NCBI GenBank assembly: GCA_951640165.1 | Contig: OX621234.1 | Location: 30,632,549 to 30,696,548 of the forward strand | Source: Pseudoips prasinana | Taxonomy: Eukaryota; Arthropoda; Insecta; Lepidoptera; Nolidae | Length of the DNA stretch: 64,000 nt | Reading direction: 5' to 3' | In this document: positions 42,726-53,700 of the stretch, piece after piece | Position numbering within the stretch: position 1 is the first letter of the stretch | How the letters are laid out: the number at the start of each line of letters is the position of its first letter | The notes under the pieces: generated by a model | Databases searched by the model: none | What the model was told of the DNA's origin: nothing | What the model saw: only the letters and a program-made list of their open reading frames with translations | Translations under genes and position numbers: made by a program

Positions 42726-44162
42726 TTTTGGATTTTTTCACATACATTTCAACTCAATTTTATTATACGGAATGATAACATGCTAGATGATCCATATCAT
42801 ACGCGGCTACTGTATGGCTATCGATTTTATGTCATATTATGACGTCATAAGGACTTAATTTTGACTAATCACCATGATCCTTCTTAATGTTCTTTTGCGC
42901 AACTGTTCGCAAGAAGATATTTTCAATATATTTATTTTAATATAATCATAGACAACTGCGGAAAATGAAATGTTAATAAGAGTATTTCGTTTAATATTTC
43001 ATATGCGGTCGAATATATTATCGCATACACTATGTTGGCTGACAGTACGTGGGTTGGCACCATCTGACAACCATCTCTGCACCACCGCGCGCGCTCATTG
43101 GTCAAATCAAATAAAACGCGCATGCTCGTTTTCTCACGTTTCCTGTAACACATTTCCGTCCCATTTACAAAATCACTCTGACGAAAGATACCCAGCGGTA
43201 AGATGTTACATATCAAAAACATACATGCGTTCATAGATAACATTACTAAGAATTAACCATTGATAAATAAAATAGAAGATTCTATTTTATTGTCTATCAT
43301 AGATTTCCCCTATCTAACTACTTTTTATTCTGGCTATAGGGTAATCAGCACCCATATGCTAATGTAAAGTAAACCTAGAAAAACATAAATGTATCGATGT
43401 ACTGATATACTTAGATTGTATAAGACATACTTACTTAAAAATGATAATTTATTAATTTATTAGACTCTTAGTGTTTGCGGCAGTCGTCCTCTTCGGTAAG
43501 TACCTTTCGTCCCAGGAACGACTTGGACTATCCGTACAATGAGATCATGGCTAATTTAGACCTAGTAAAGGTTATTAGATACTTTGGTGATGCAGTGCAT
43601 AATCTAGTATATCGACCCACCGGCTGAGAGTAGGTACGACCGCGAACGCGTCTCTCCTATTCTCAATTTGAAAAGGATAATTGGTAAAAGCCTCCTTAAA
43701 AACAAACTATCTATAGCAGCTATAACAAATAACACTAAAATAAACGTGACTTTTTCGTTAATTGTTCGATGACGGACAATCTTGTATGAGGATACGGAAT
43801 ACTTTCTGCGAGTCTGACTGGCACATGGCCGGTTTTACTTTATTACACTCTCCGAGCAAAAACAAGCACATGCTTGTTATTCCTCCGAGATTACACTGGT
43901 CTGCGATGATGCGGTACCTATGTCAAACTAATTTTAAAAAGAGAATAGATTTGGTTCTGTTTATTTTTATTAATATTGGAAGAAAGTAAAAAATACTTAG
44001 CTGAATTTAAAAAAAACACTAACTTGTAGAAAGCAGTATTTTTAGAGATTGTATTTCAATTAAAAATAACTGACATCCGTACGAAAAATACAATAAGTAT
44101 CAAACATTTGTCTATAGAAGTTGTTGTTTGGATTGCGCTGCGAAAACTATTATTGACGATAG
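42726..44162. other. no gene recognised; probably single-copy DNA
   Basis: 1.4 kb unlike other repeats here. A patch at about 43030-43130 has GGCACCATCTGACAACCATCTCTGC and CCGCGCGCGCTCATTGG. A small hairpin AATAAAATAGAA / TTCTATTTTATT lies at 43266-43291. Confidence 0.4.
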
Positions 44163-44303
44163 GTACAGATGCCAGCACATCAAGCTACCCCAATCTGTCA
44201 AATTTCTTTTATAGACTTTCAACTTTATCTATAAAGCATAAGGTTCACTTTCAAGTGGGGAGTTTTGACAGATTGGGGTAGCTTGATGTGCTGGCGTCTG
44301 TAC
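44163..44303 (+). mobile_element. GTACAGACGCCAGCACATC MITE, copy 5, best preserved
   Basis: GTACAGATGCCAGCACATCAAGCTACCCCAATCTGTCAAA and TTTTGACAGATTGGGGTAGCTTGATGTGCTGGCGTCTGTAC are inverted repeats of about 40 bp with one mismatch. The inner core is about 60 bp. Confidence 0.95.
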
Positions 44304-44338
44304 ATCCAAAAACATTTATTTCGTTTTAACGTTACCTT

Positions 44339-44535
44339 TATGTGGAATCGTCAATGTCTTTACCCAAGCGTGCAATACTACTGAGAACACAGCCAGAAAT
44401 CTCAGTAGGAATTGTTATACATTTGGCATCAGAGTAATTATTTTTTTTATGTGTTGACTAAGAAGAACTCAATCCCAAGCACTTTTGTCACTTAAATAAT
44501 CAGAAATATTGTAATGTGCTCTGCCATACAAAAGG
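44339..44535 (+). repeat. dispersed repeat, copy 2
   Basis: TTTATGTGGAATCGTCAATG, ACTACTGAGAACACAGCC, ATCTCAGTAGGAATTG, CAAGCACTTTTGTCACTTAAATAATCAGAAAT and GGGCTTTAATAA match 1588-1814 in order. It starts about 30 bp after the MITE. Confidence 0.65.
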
Positions 44536-44574
44536 GCTTTAATAAACATAAAATTATGTCTAACATATCTGTTG

Positions 44575-44690
44575 GTTTATTGGCTAGTTAACCTGGGGAT
44601 CAAACCTACGACCCCTGGCTTGGCGACCCAGGAACAACTTTGTGTGATGAGCACGATTAACTTGTTCTGTGTTTGGGTGTAATTTATGTA
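44575..44690 (+). repeat. SINE-D-like fragment
   Basis: GTTGGTTTATTGGCTAGTTAACC head; TTGTGTGATGAGCACGATTAACTTGTTCTGTGTTTGGGTGTAATTTATG body. Truncated by the Helitron-type element that follows. Confidence 0.5.
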
Positions 44691-44693
44691 CAA

Positions 44694-45012
44694 CTAGCTG
44701 TGCCCCGCGGTTTTACCCGCGTTAAACTTTTTAAATTATCACAGTTCCTCCCCCGTAGGTGATAGCGTGATAATATGTAACCTATATGTTCATCCGACCT
44801 CTTACTTATATTCATGCAAAATTTGAAGTAAATCCACGCAGTACTTTTTGAGTTTAGCCCGGACATACATACAGACAAAAAGATAAACAGACAAAAATTC
44901 TAAAATCTATATTTTTGGCTTCGATATCGATTATAGATCGCGATCCAAATATCCTTTCTTAAAAATATTCAATGTACAGTTTTGACTTTCCTACGATTTT
45001 ATTATATGTATA
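44694..45012 (-). mobile_element. Helitron-type element, long subfamily, copy 3
   Basis: CTAGCTGTGCCCCGCGGTTTTACCCGCGTTAAAC at the CTAG end, body CCTCCCCCGTAGGTGATAGCGTGATAATATG and far end ATTCAATGTACAGTTTTGACTTTCCTACG. It appears to have landed in the SINE-D-like copy. Confidence 0.75.
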
Positions 45013-45751
45013 GATATGTATTCAGAAATATATTTAAAGTAGGTGCGTTTATTAGTTGTCTGATACCTAGTACAGGACTGCCAGCTTGGGATCAGATTGC
45101 ACCCACAAAAATATAGTTAAGGTTATAGGTGTAAATATTACAGTTAAGTCACCATAACTGCGTTTTATTCAAGTTTCTTTCTAATTACGAGCACAATAAA
45201 AATAATTGCAATCTATATTTTGTTATCTGTACAATTGCTAATCTAGCTATATTTCCACCGGTACGGAACGGGGGCAGTATCTAATATATTCATAGTGAAT
45301 TACTTTTATAATGCCAATATGGAATGTACACGTAAATAGATCCAATTTATAAAACGCATTCCACAGGAGCTTCCGGAGTTTGTATAATACTTTGTACTCA
45401 CTCCTCTTAGTGTAGATTTTCCGAGATTTCATTCGGAATATGAGTACCTACTCCGTGCGTGTGTTTATAATATCGTCAATTTCATCAAATTCTTTGTTAT
45501 TCTCCAGATATTGACTAGGTAGTTACTGGATTGTTGGCGATGAAAGTCTCGCTTATTATAGGATAATTCCACTACTCCAATGTGTAACATTAATAGTGGA
45601 AAAATTTTAGAAGCTTGTGTTTCCTATTAATCTGGACGTGTAGAACTAATTTGTAAAGTACACAAAAAGAATTACAATAATAATTAAGTTTTCAATTTCA
45701 TCTTCTGGATACCTTTAAAATGTTCAGTGTCACGTCTTCATAACAATTATG
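45013..45751. other. no gene recognised
   Basis: Unassigned DNA. Confidence 0.4.
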
Positions 45752-45860
45752 TTACCCGCAAAAAAGTTTGCGGATGGGTATCGCAGACTCGCACCAACTA
45801 AACCTAAAAGGCTGTGGATATCTCTCGCGGGAATGCTGCTCCGTAGCCCCCCCTTTTAAT
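45752..45860 (+). repeat. GGGAACGCGGGTATGCTGC repeat, partial
   Basis: ACCCGCAAAAAAGTTTGCGGATGGGTAT, GACTCGCACCAACTAAACCTAAAAGG and GGGAATGCTGCTCCGTAGCCCCCCCTTTT follow the family order of 18661-18910 (inverted). Confidence 0.55.
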
Positions 45861-45861
45861 A

Positions 45862-46245
45862 ATAATATACTGGAACGTTATTTACACACGGCCATCTGAT
45901 CCCAAACTAAGCAGAGCTTTCAATTTCAATTTCAATTTATTTATTGCATTCAAGGGTTTACATAGGTCTTAACAATAGAATAGGTACAGCACCAAACATG
46001 AACCCTGCTAGGGCACAGCAATATTTTTACAATATAATTTGTCATTCAAGCTTGTACTATGAAAACCAGATAACTGATATACTACATATAACACATTTCT
46101 TTTGTACATCTATACTTATACAGATAATTACACCCAGACTCAGGACAAACAAACATATTCATGGACATAAATATCTGTTCTGGGTGGCAATCGAACCCAC
46201 GACCTCCGGCGTGAAAAGCAAGCATATACCAACCACGCCAAAAGG
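45862..46245 (-). mobile_element. SINE-A interrupted by a 129-bp insertion
   Basis: The tail half (45862-45919: TTATTTACACACGGCCATCTGATCCCAAACTAAGCAGAGCTT) and the head half (46049-46245, ending ACCAACCACGCCA) are one minus-strand SINE-A. The inserted 45920-46048 begins TCAATTTCAATTTCAATTTATT, the complement of an (ATTGAA)n tail. AGCTT is present at both edges and fits a 5-bp target duplication. Confidence 0.8.
45920..46048 (-). mobile_element. short LINE-tail insertion inside SINE-A
   Basis: 129 bp flanked by AGCTT on both sides. The (ATTGAA)n-like end on the minus strand is the kind of simple-repeat tail left by some non-LTR elements, so a severely 5'-truncated LINE on the minus strand is likely. 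No coding remains. Confidence 0.55.
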
Positions 46246-46473
46246 CCCGTCAAACTTTTGCTTTTGGTTTGTCTTTCGTAGTTTGCGACTCTTGTCAGTC
46301 AGGAACGTGACAATGTCACAAGCACATCGCTGTCTTCCCAGGGCTGATTTCACGTGACGGCAGTAGAGGACATTTCTGTTACTCATTTTATACCTAATGA
46401 GTCAGGAACTGCAGTGGAACGCACATACGTTCCTCTTTAAGAGGTCTTCTCTCTTCGCTCCATAAACGGATAT
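46246..46473. other. no gene recognised
   Basis: Unassigned short stretch. Confidence 0.4.
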
Positions 46474-46510
46474 AGACGTTATCTGTTTCCATATAAAACA
46501 GATAACGTCT
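46474..46510. repeat. perfect hairpin, 15-bp arms
   Basis: AGACGTTATCTGTTT (46474-46488) and AAACAGATAACGTCT (46496-46510), loop 7 nt. Confidence 0.9.
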
Positions 46511-48439
46511 TGGTGATTATCAATTATGATATTATTGTGATCCTGTGTGTGAGTAAGGTTGCCAGATCCCAATGGGGTATAGGAACATAACTACTCACTA
46601 TCAGGTGGGCTATATGCATGTATAATGGCGCTCCCCTATTACGTATATTGCAGACACCGAGAGGTAGCGAAATTTGTGCAACAATTGCTCTTCAATTATG
46701 TATGATGCGCTGTGCCAAATAGCGATTGGAGGACAATTTTTACGTAAATCTTCACATCCCTTGGCTTCTGATAGATGGATGTGACTTAGGAGGCTTTCCA
46801 GTATCGAAACTGTTTTGATATTTATATTTCTTCAAGCAGGAATAATTGTCAGCAGCATTTGCCTGAAGCCAGGATGTAGGCAATGTCGAAATCACCACCA
46901 TACATCATTTTGCGCACTTATCTATAGGTAAGCCATTGTCATAAAGCACAGATGCTAACCTTCATTGTGACAGGCCATGGCTGAGATTACTCAAAAAGGA
47001 TATAATTAATATAAACCTACGTAATGTGATCCAGATTATGATATAAGCGACATATTCAAGCAGGATGAACCGCTCTGTGTCGTGTCTGTCCGTACTCATC
47101 GACGATCTCACGGTTATGTAAACGTTACTAAGTCAAGGATTAATAGTAAAGTTTATTTTAAAACGGTTTTATTTATTTACTCAACAAGTGCTTAGTAATG
47201 TAAACGTAATCGCAGGCGGCCGATACCATCCCGTGAGTTGAACTCGGTGGCACAGCGCGCCGCCCGCCGACGGTTGTTCCCCGTCATTTCCGACATGTGT
47301 TATACTTTTTAACATTCTAAATATCATTTGTACAAAATACCAGCAGTCAATCACAAATGTAATTTTGTGAGCGCTTTCTCAGACGCTTGGTTTACTACCC
47401 AAAACATTTCCGCATTACTATATTATCGATTTATTTCAATATTTCTTTTACATCTGTTTTAATATTACCAATTATTAAATATTAAGCTTACTTTTACGTA
47501 TATTTAGTTTATCGAGTAAAATTTTCCATTAGAAACAAGCCGGTGGAAAGGGCAGCGATCTGGGACCAGTTTCGTGCCAAATTAGATTCGATAAAGTAAA
47601 TATTTATTTAACTTTCGATATAAACGTAGTAGGAGGTGAGATAGCCGTCAAATCAAATTGCTTTTCGACTAGACTGCGGGTGGCTTTGGCTTGCGTTTCT
47701 CAGATTTCCAATGCCGAGATTTTAATGCGATTACAAATAGGAAATCTTATCGAACCGCCGCGGCATAAGATTTAATTAAAAGTTATGCGATTTACTCGTC
47801 TGTAGTTAAAGAGGATTTTGTACGTTCATACTGTTTTAACATTTTTTAACCTTGCGGCGGATTTATTTAGTTAGTACATTTAATTCTATTTAAATTTAGC
47901 AGAAACTGCTTTTATTTCTATAAAATTAGTAAAATATGTTATAGAGATTTTATGCAATTGTTTAGGCTGAGAATTTATAAAAAAGCCATACTTTTATTGC
48001 AATTCACAGCCTAATCGAATGCAAAATCAATTTATATTTATAATAGTTTTATTGATAGTTTTTATAGTCCAACCATATGGCAAATATATATAATTTTAAA
48101 AGAAGTCAAAATAGAGGTTGTGGATAAAATAACTATTACATAAATTTCAGTTTATAATTAATTTCATAACAATCGGGGGAAAAATAGAAATGCGAAATGT
48201 ACAATTGAGCACCAAGTTAATAATCTTGTTATACGTACAAAGAAGTTATGATATCTCTGGTTTTCCTTTTTGCCAGGGGTCCGTGCGTCTCGCGGACTAG
48301 CTTAGCTATACTTTATTACACTTCAATAAAAAGTACTGTGTGAAAGTAAAAAAAATTGATACACTATAAAAGTTAAAACTAAATATTGGCTGTCAAAGAC
48401 TGAAATATCTATTAAATATAAAAAGAATAATAGATTATA
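46511..48439. other. no gene recognised; probably single-copy DNA
   Basis: 1.9 kb without recognised repeats. GC-rich patch GGCGGCCGATACCATCCCGTG...GCGCGCCGCCCGCCGACGG at about 47215-47272. A 24-codon hydrophobic frame starts at 48019 (MQNQFIFIIVLLIVFIV) and looks like a signal peptide, but it has no usable donor splice site. Confidence 0.4.
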
Positions 48440-48980
48440 TTGGTTGGAAAAAATAGCAGTAATTTTCTTGCGGTATATATTATTAGCAGATAATAAGTAT
48501 TTATACTTGAAATATATAATCGCAAAACAAGTAATTCAAAATTTATATAATAAGTTAGTTACGAGTAAATTCTACGTCGTATCAGGAGTTGCACGTGGGT
48601 GGGATGAATTCAGACGTGGAATAACATCTACTAATGATAAACTTTTGGACGACTTGTTACTGAAATGGTAAAACATAAATAAATTTAGTTTGAGAAGGTC
48701 ATTCTATGTCACTATCGTCATGGAGCTACTATAACGAGCACATTATAGAAGAAATTCTTTACTATTTTTAAGAAAAAAAGTCAGGTCTTATTTGAATATG
48801 ATAACGCCCCGACTCACAAGTTGCGATACAATTCTTACTGAATGAAAACGCTCGAGCATCATCCATATTCATTAGCATTTCTGAGTGCACATCAATTGGA
48901 AGAAGCTGAATCGCTGCATTATTTGCAGGATTTTTTAAGGGAAATACGTTTAAGGAAACTAAAAGTTTCCTTAGAAAAAA
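48440..48980 (+). pseudogene. decayed mariner-type transposase
   Basis: In order on the plus strand: WDEFRRGITSTNDKLLDDL (about 48600-48655), resembling the linker after the mariner DNA-binding domain; EYDNAPTHKL (about 48795-48825), resembling the HDNARPH catalytic block with its Asp kept; and TLEHHPYSLAFLSA (about 48848-48890), resembling LxHPPYSPDLAPSD, which has lost the third Asp. Stops and frame changes separate them. Each match alone is weak; the order and spacing make a mariner relic plausible. The upstream frame (48444-48671) may be its N-terminal part. Confidence 0.45.
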
Positions 48981-49125
48981 GGCATTCCAAGTTTAAAGGT
49001 ACATTGAAAGGTGTGTCGAAAAATAATTCATTTTGACGTTTAAGGGAATTTTTATGCTTAGAAAAAAGGCATTCCAAGTTCCATTAAAGGTATACACGGA
49101 AATGTCGTTAAATGATTTCATTTAT
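48934..49125 (+). repeat. diverged tandem duplication, about 87-bp period
   Basis: TTAGAAAAAAGGCATTCCAA occurs at 48971 and again at 49058, followed in both by AAAGGTA.A and a variant of GTGTCG..AAATAATTCATTT. The preceding TTTAAGGGAA is also repeated. Confidence 0.65.
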
Positions 49126-49392
49126 CAACATTTTCGTGTAATAGTGTCGTATATAGGTAATGTAGTAGTCTGAATGAAGTGTTATATATAAAATATAACA
49201 ATTCTTTCTGACGTTTTATTGAACTATTGTAATATTTGCGGCTAGCTTACAAATATTTTTTTAACTTAAATTAAACGATTGACTGCCGTCAGACCTATTA
49301 ACTTATATAGGGTGCTAGTAAATACGTTAGTATTATATTATCTTTGCTGGAACCAAAATAGAACAGATATCAGACACTTTAGTAGTAAATTT
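49126..49392. other. no gene recognised
   Basis: Unassigned short stretch. Confidence 0.4.
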
Positions 49393-49491
49393 CTCAAATT
49401 GAAAGTGAGCCTTATGCCTAATGAGATATAGTTGAAAATCTATAAAAGAAATTTGACAGATTGGGGTAGCTGGAGGTGCTGGCGTCGGTAC
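49393..49491 (-). mobile_element. GTACAGACGCCAGCACATC MITE, copy 6, left-truncated
   Basis: TCAAATTGAAAGTGAGCCTTATG, AAAATCTATAAAAGAAATTTGACAG and GGGGTAGCTGGAGGTGCTGGCGTCGGTAC; the other terminal repeat is missing. Confidence 0.75.
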
Positions 49492-50056
49492 ATGCTTAAT
49501 GTTGGCGCACCAGTCCAAATGATGCAATCTCCCGCGTATTAGAATTGTCACGATTCTTAAACACCGGACAAGGCCGGACTTCGAACTATGTTCATATGAC
49601 AAAGTTTTCTTCAGTGTAACGTTTCGTCCAGCAGGCATACTCAGCAATGCGTTCAATAAGAAAAATATTTTTGGGTAGAGCATTATTGAATTACGATTTT
49701 TCATTGCGGTTTTACGATTTGTAATTTCATGGCTTTTTCAAAAGATAATAGCCATAAAAGTGTTCTTAGAGAAAAAAATCTGATGTCGATATAAGAAACG
49801 TTATGAAAATAAAAAAATACCTAAAATGTTAACTTTAAATAAATATGAGTTAATTATTTATATTTATTATCTGACTTTGTTGAACGGAACCAGAAGTACG
49901 GAATCGGAAGACGATAACAAAGGTAACAATTAATAATAAATACAGTGATACTTATACCTGACAGGTATCCGATTAAGCACATTCATACACATTTGCACAT
50001 TCATGCGTTTTAAGTTAACACTTATTCTTGTTGGATAGTTTAATAAATATTAACTG
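49492..50056. other. no gene recognised
   Basis: Unassigned; a 123-codon minus-strand frame covers part of it and the MITE and shows no motif. Confidence 0.4.
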
Positions 50057-50241
50057 CTAGATGTGACCCGCGGTTTTACCTTTGTAAAACTTTGTAAATT
50101 ATAGCCTTAGTGTTATTCTGTATTAATACAAAGTTTCATCAAAATCCGCAGGTATGGTGGTATTTGCGTGAATGAGTAACAAACATCCAGGCTTTCGATC
50201 GGCTCAACTCACAAACTTTCGCATTTATAATATAAGTAGGA
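50057..50241 (-). mobile_element. Helitron-type element, short subfamily, complete
   Basis: CTAGATGTGACCCGCGGTTTTACC at one end and TTTATAATATAAGTAGGA at the other; on the minus strand it runs TCCTACTT...CTAG. Next base 50242 is T (A before the TC), fitting A^T insertion. Body TACAAAGTTTCATCAAAATCC. Confidence 0.75.
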
Positions 50242-50286
50242 TGATTTGAAAAGAATAAGTCAATATTTTTAAATTTTCTTTTTTAC

Positions 50287-50480
50287 TTATCATATGGGCA
50301 GTGATTATCCTAGTGTCAGCCTTGTTCAATCGGCCCAGTAAGTCCCTGACAAGGCTTAACGACTGTTGCCTTATGGCTACAACCAGGTCCGACAGCTTAA
50401 CGTACACTTCGAAGGACGGAGACGCTCAGAAATTATGCACTTAGGCGGTAAACATCTTAGGATCGCGACCATGAGCGCCT
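50287..50480 (-). mobile_element. 5S-rRNA-like SINE, copy 6
   Basis: The reverse complement ends CATATGATAAG and holds AACAGTCGTTAAGCCTTGTCAGGGACTTACTGGGCCG, GGACCTGGTTGTAGCCATAAGGC and CTGAGCGTCTCCGTCCTTCG. The 5S-like head is strongly diverged. It lies just upstream of the first host exon. Confidence 0.6.
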
Positions 50481-50536
50481 TCTACCTACACCTACCTACA
50501 TCTTGTAACTTATATTACACACATTTATAATTTCAG

Positions 50537-50729
50537 AAGCTGTTACCGCAACCACCGTACAGGATGTAAAAGTGGATGTAAAAGAAGGTCTCGATCCTAC
50601 TCTCTTTCAAAAATTTTCTGCAGATACGATGGATGGATTTTTGGAATACTTTAGACACCAGTGGGCAAATCACGCTAACTGGGGCCCAAATGTGTGTTAT
50701 GAACAATTTATTAAATGCATAACACTACT
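50537..50729 (+). CDS. exon A of the Kazal-like gene
   Basis: 193 bp, from acceptor AATTTCAG to donor GTAAGT at 50730. It enters with two bases of a codon and leaves with two (CT). The frame is open throughout and codes for 63 full codons including FSADTMDGFLEYFRHQWANH and WGPNVCYEQFIKC, giving the first two Cys. All other frames are less coherent. The exon lies 57 bp after a 5S-like SINE copy. Confidence 0.8.
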
Positions 50730-53700
50730 GTAAGTATAATTTATTAAGTGTTGGATCCACTCAACACTTTTTAGATCTGGATAAGATAATGTCACTTACT
50801 CGCAAGCATGTAGAGCTACCAAAAAAGTTGATATATCTATGTTCTATGAATATTGGCAGATAAACACATAGGTCACTTGGAGTCAATTAAAAAGAAGAAA
50901 CTATTTATACTTATCAACTTTACCTGTGTATACTTGGTCCTACAAATAATGCTAAGCATTAAAGTCGTTAGGGAAGTTTTTGCCTTGAGAATGTTTTGGC
51001 TTTCATCAAACTGTTATATAAAACCGATACCCCTTTGACTTATCCTACTTTCTGAGTTAGTAGTTGATAAGTCTCATAATGATAACATTGTATAACTGAG
51101 CAAGTACATCAATGAAGACAATTGTAGGAACTAACAAGCTTTAAATTCTTCATCATTAGATTATATTGACGGAGAATTTAACCACGACAGGACTTTCCCG
51201 GTTCAAATCCGCCTGTTCTTCGACTTAGAGTATTTATTTTTTCCAAAATCTTGTTCGCATTGTATTGAAGAGTAATCAGACAATTTGGGTACCTTGCTTG
51301 ATCTTCTTTCGGATTCTTTCGGAATTTCGAAGCAAACATAAGTTAAAGAAAGTTCATTGGGTATGAGGATGTTGGAAAAGAACGAGCTTTAAGCGAGGTT
51401 TCAGAAATCACTATTAAATCTTCATTTTCTTTAAATAATATAAATGAACTGCTCTAATATAAAACTATAGTTAACATATTAAATGTTTCCAGCATTCAAT
51501 AAGTTGCGAGTCTTAGCAATAATGTAACATACTAAAGAATTTTCCTATTCGGTTTCAGTGTGAATCCAACGCCAATCTGTGCCTACAAATATGGCATCAA
51601 AGAAGGTGTTTTTCATACATACCATAATACTTGCGAAATGCAGCTTACGAATTGTCACGAGGGAAAGAGTAAGTACCTACTTTATACATGGAGGCTGATT
51701 TTTAATACGTTTTATTAAGTCTACATAAAAAATCAGCTTGGTTCTATATATTGTTTTATGTGGGGAAATACATTTCATGTACGTTGGGCTGCCAGGAGAT
51801 CACCAATATACTGAATAAAACTCTACGGTACTTCCTACATTACCTTTACCCTAAGCCACGGGATTAACACGAACATTCACCGCAGCTCAGAGTTCCCCTT
51901 TCCTATTATTTATTCGCTCCACCGTCTAGGGCCTCTTCTGATCAGGCAGCAGACCACTCTCAGTCCCAGCTAGTCTCACTCACGTCACGTCACTGCGGTG
52001 GTGACACTCAAATGTCTGCTCAGGGCCTATTAGATGTAGGAACTTTCTAAAGCATCCATGCACCGAAGAAATTCGGGCTCGGCTATTCCTTAGCCCATTA
52101 TTTGCAGGACATTATTGGCCGCCGAGGTCTGCCTCCACACGGGAGCCCCTAAAGGTACAGTTTCCGGTAGAAGGCGCTTAGCCTCAGCTACGTTGTGCTG
52201 TATGTGCTAGCGTAACTGCTGCGGAAATACTAACCTTCAGATATTTTTCCGTATTTCAATCGGCCATTGAGAATATAACGTAAATATCTCATCGATATCA
52301 CAGCAATGATGCTGACGCCTCCCACCGTGATGGAAGAACCTACTGGTGCCGGTCTCCACGGTCCATGAAAGAATAGAGATTCGGATTTGTCGAACACCAC
52401 GTCGAGTCCCAATAGCCGAATCCTTCCCACAACCTGCGCAACCCCCCTGTGGCCAATATTGCTTGTTAGTGCCACTTCGCCCGCGCCGTAACTAATGTAT
52501 CGTCAGCGTAATAGCCTACGCCAAGTAGATCGCCATACAACACCAATAAAGAAGCGGCCCAAAAACCAAACCCTGAGTATAATAACCGACCGACCCATGC
52601 AACTAGATGCATGGGGTCGGTGAATGATACCCGGATAGACCACTGACCTTTCAGACAGATTTGGTGGAGGCAGTTTGGCACGAGTTGGTAATCAAAAGTT
52701 AAACATCAATGCGTTGGCGAATCTCATATGTGTGAACCTTATTTGTTCTTTTGCCAAATATAGACCAGCCCCAGTCGAAGAAGACGGTCTACCATGACTC
52801 TACTCTATCCAGGAACACAATGGGGTGATAGGCAGAAAACGAGCCTGCTGGGCGGCACATCTTCTGGGTCTGAACCAGATAACCAAGTTTCCACTGTACT
52901 GGAAACTGACGCCAAACGTACGCTAAAGTGTCCTCGCAGGCGTAGCCCAAGAGCCCTAAGGGTCAGAACCCACACACCCAGGAATACTATCAGGACCTGG
53001 GGCGGTGCTTGAAGCGCTTGCCCCACCAGACTCACCCTTTCCCAGGTTACTTGGGACATTTCTTCATTCTTGACGCTGGATGTCGCCCAAGAAGTCATGG
53101 CTGGCGGAGTGTGCTATATCAGGGAACAGGGCTACTATCAACACCGGTCTAATATTGACATATGTTTTAGCCCCCAAGATTTCTAGCTGCACATCTTGGC
53201 AAGATGGAAACACTCATGTGCATATCTGTAGCTGTTATACAGCTGCACTTCTATATCTGCCGCATGTTGTGTTCGGCGGCGCGCCACCACGCAAGTGCTG
53301 AGTACCTAATTGCACAATTTCTGGCGTCCACCAGTATATCTGACGTTTACCAGGTTTTCTCGCACTTATTACAAAATGTTTTTGACCGCTGTTTTAATAA
53401 CCGATAGCCTAAAAAAGTTACAGATAGAAATCTGTTACTTTTTTAGGCTATTGGTACAATTTTTTACCACTTATTTAGCGATGTAAAATGTAGTTACTAT
53501 CAACATTTCAATTTTGTAACTACAATGAATTAGGTAAATAAGTCGGTAAGGGTAATATGAAATTTGGTATTTCATAAATGTTTATTGCAGTGGTAGTGTG
53601 GGTAGATACGGTCAGTAATTGAAGTACATCCACTGAGAATAAAATATTAGAATCTAGAAGGTACTAATTGGTTATCAATAGGATTGTGCCTGTCTTCTCT

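Noticed and set aside
48019..48090. Hydrophobic 24-codon frame as the missing signal-peptide exon of the Kazal-like gene
   Set aside because: No donor GT with the needed phase (one overhanging base) lies in or after it; the hydrophobic run may be chance in AT-rich DNA.
52805..53098. 97-codon minus-strand open frame
   Set aside because: Lies in the noncoding or rearranged part of the R1-like remnant; no RT, endonuclease or gag-like motif.
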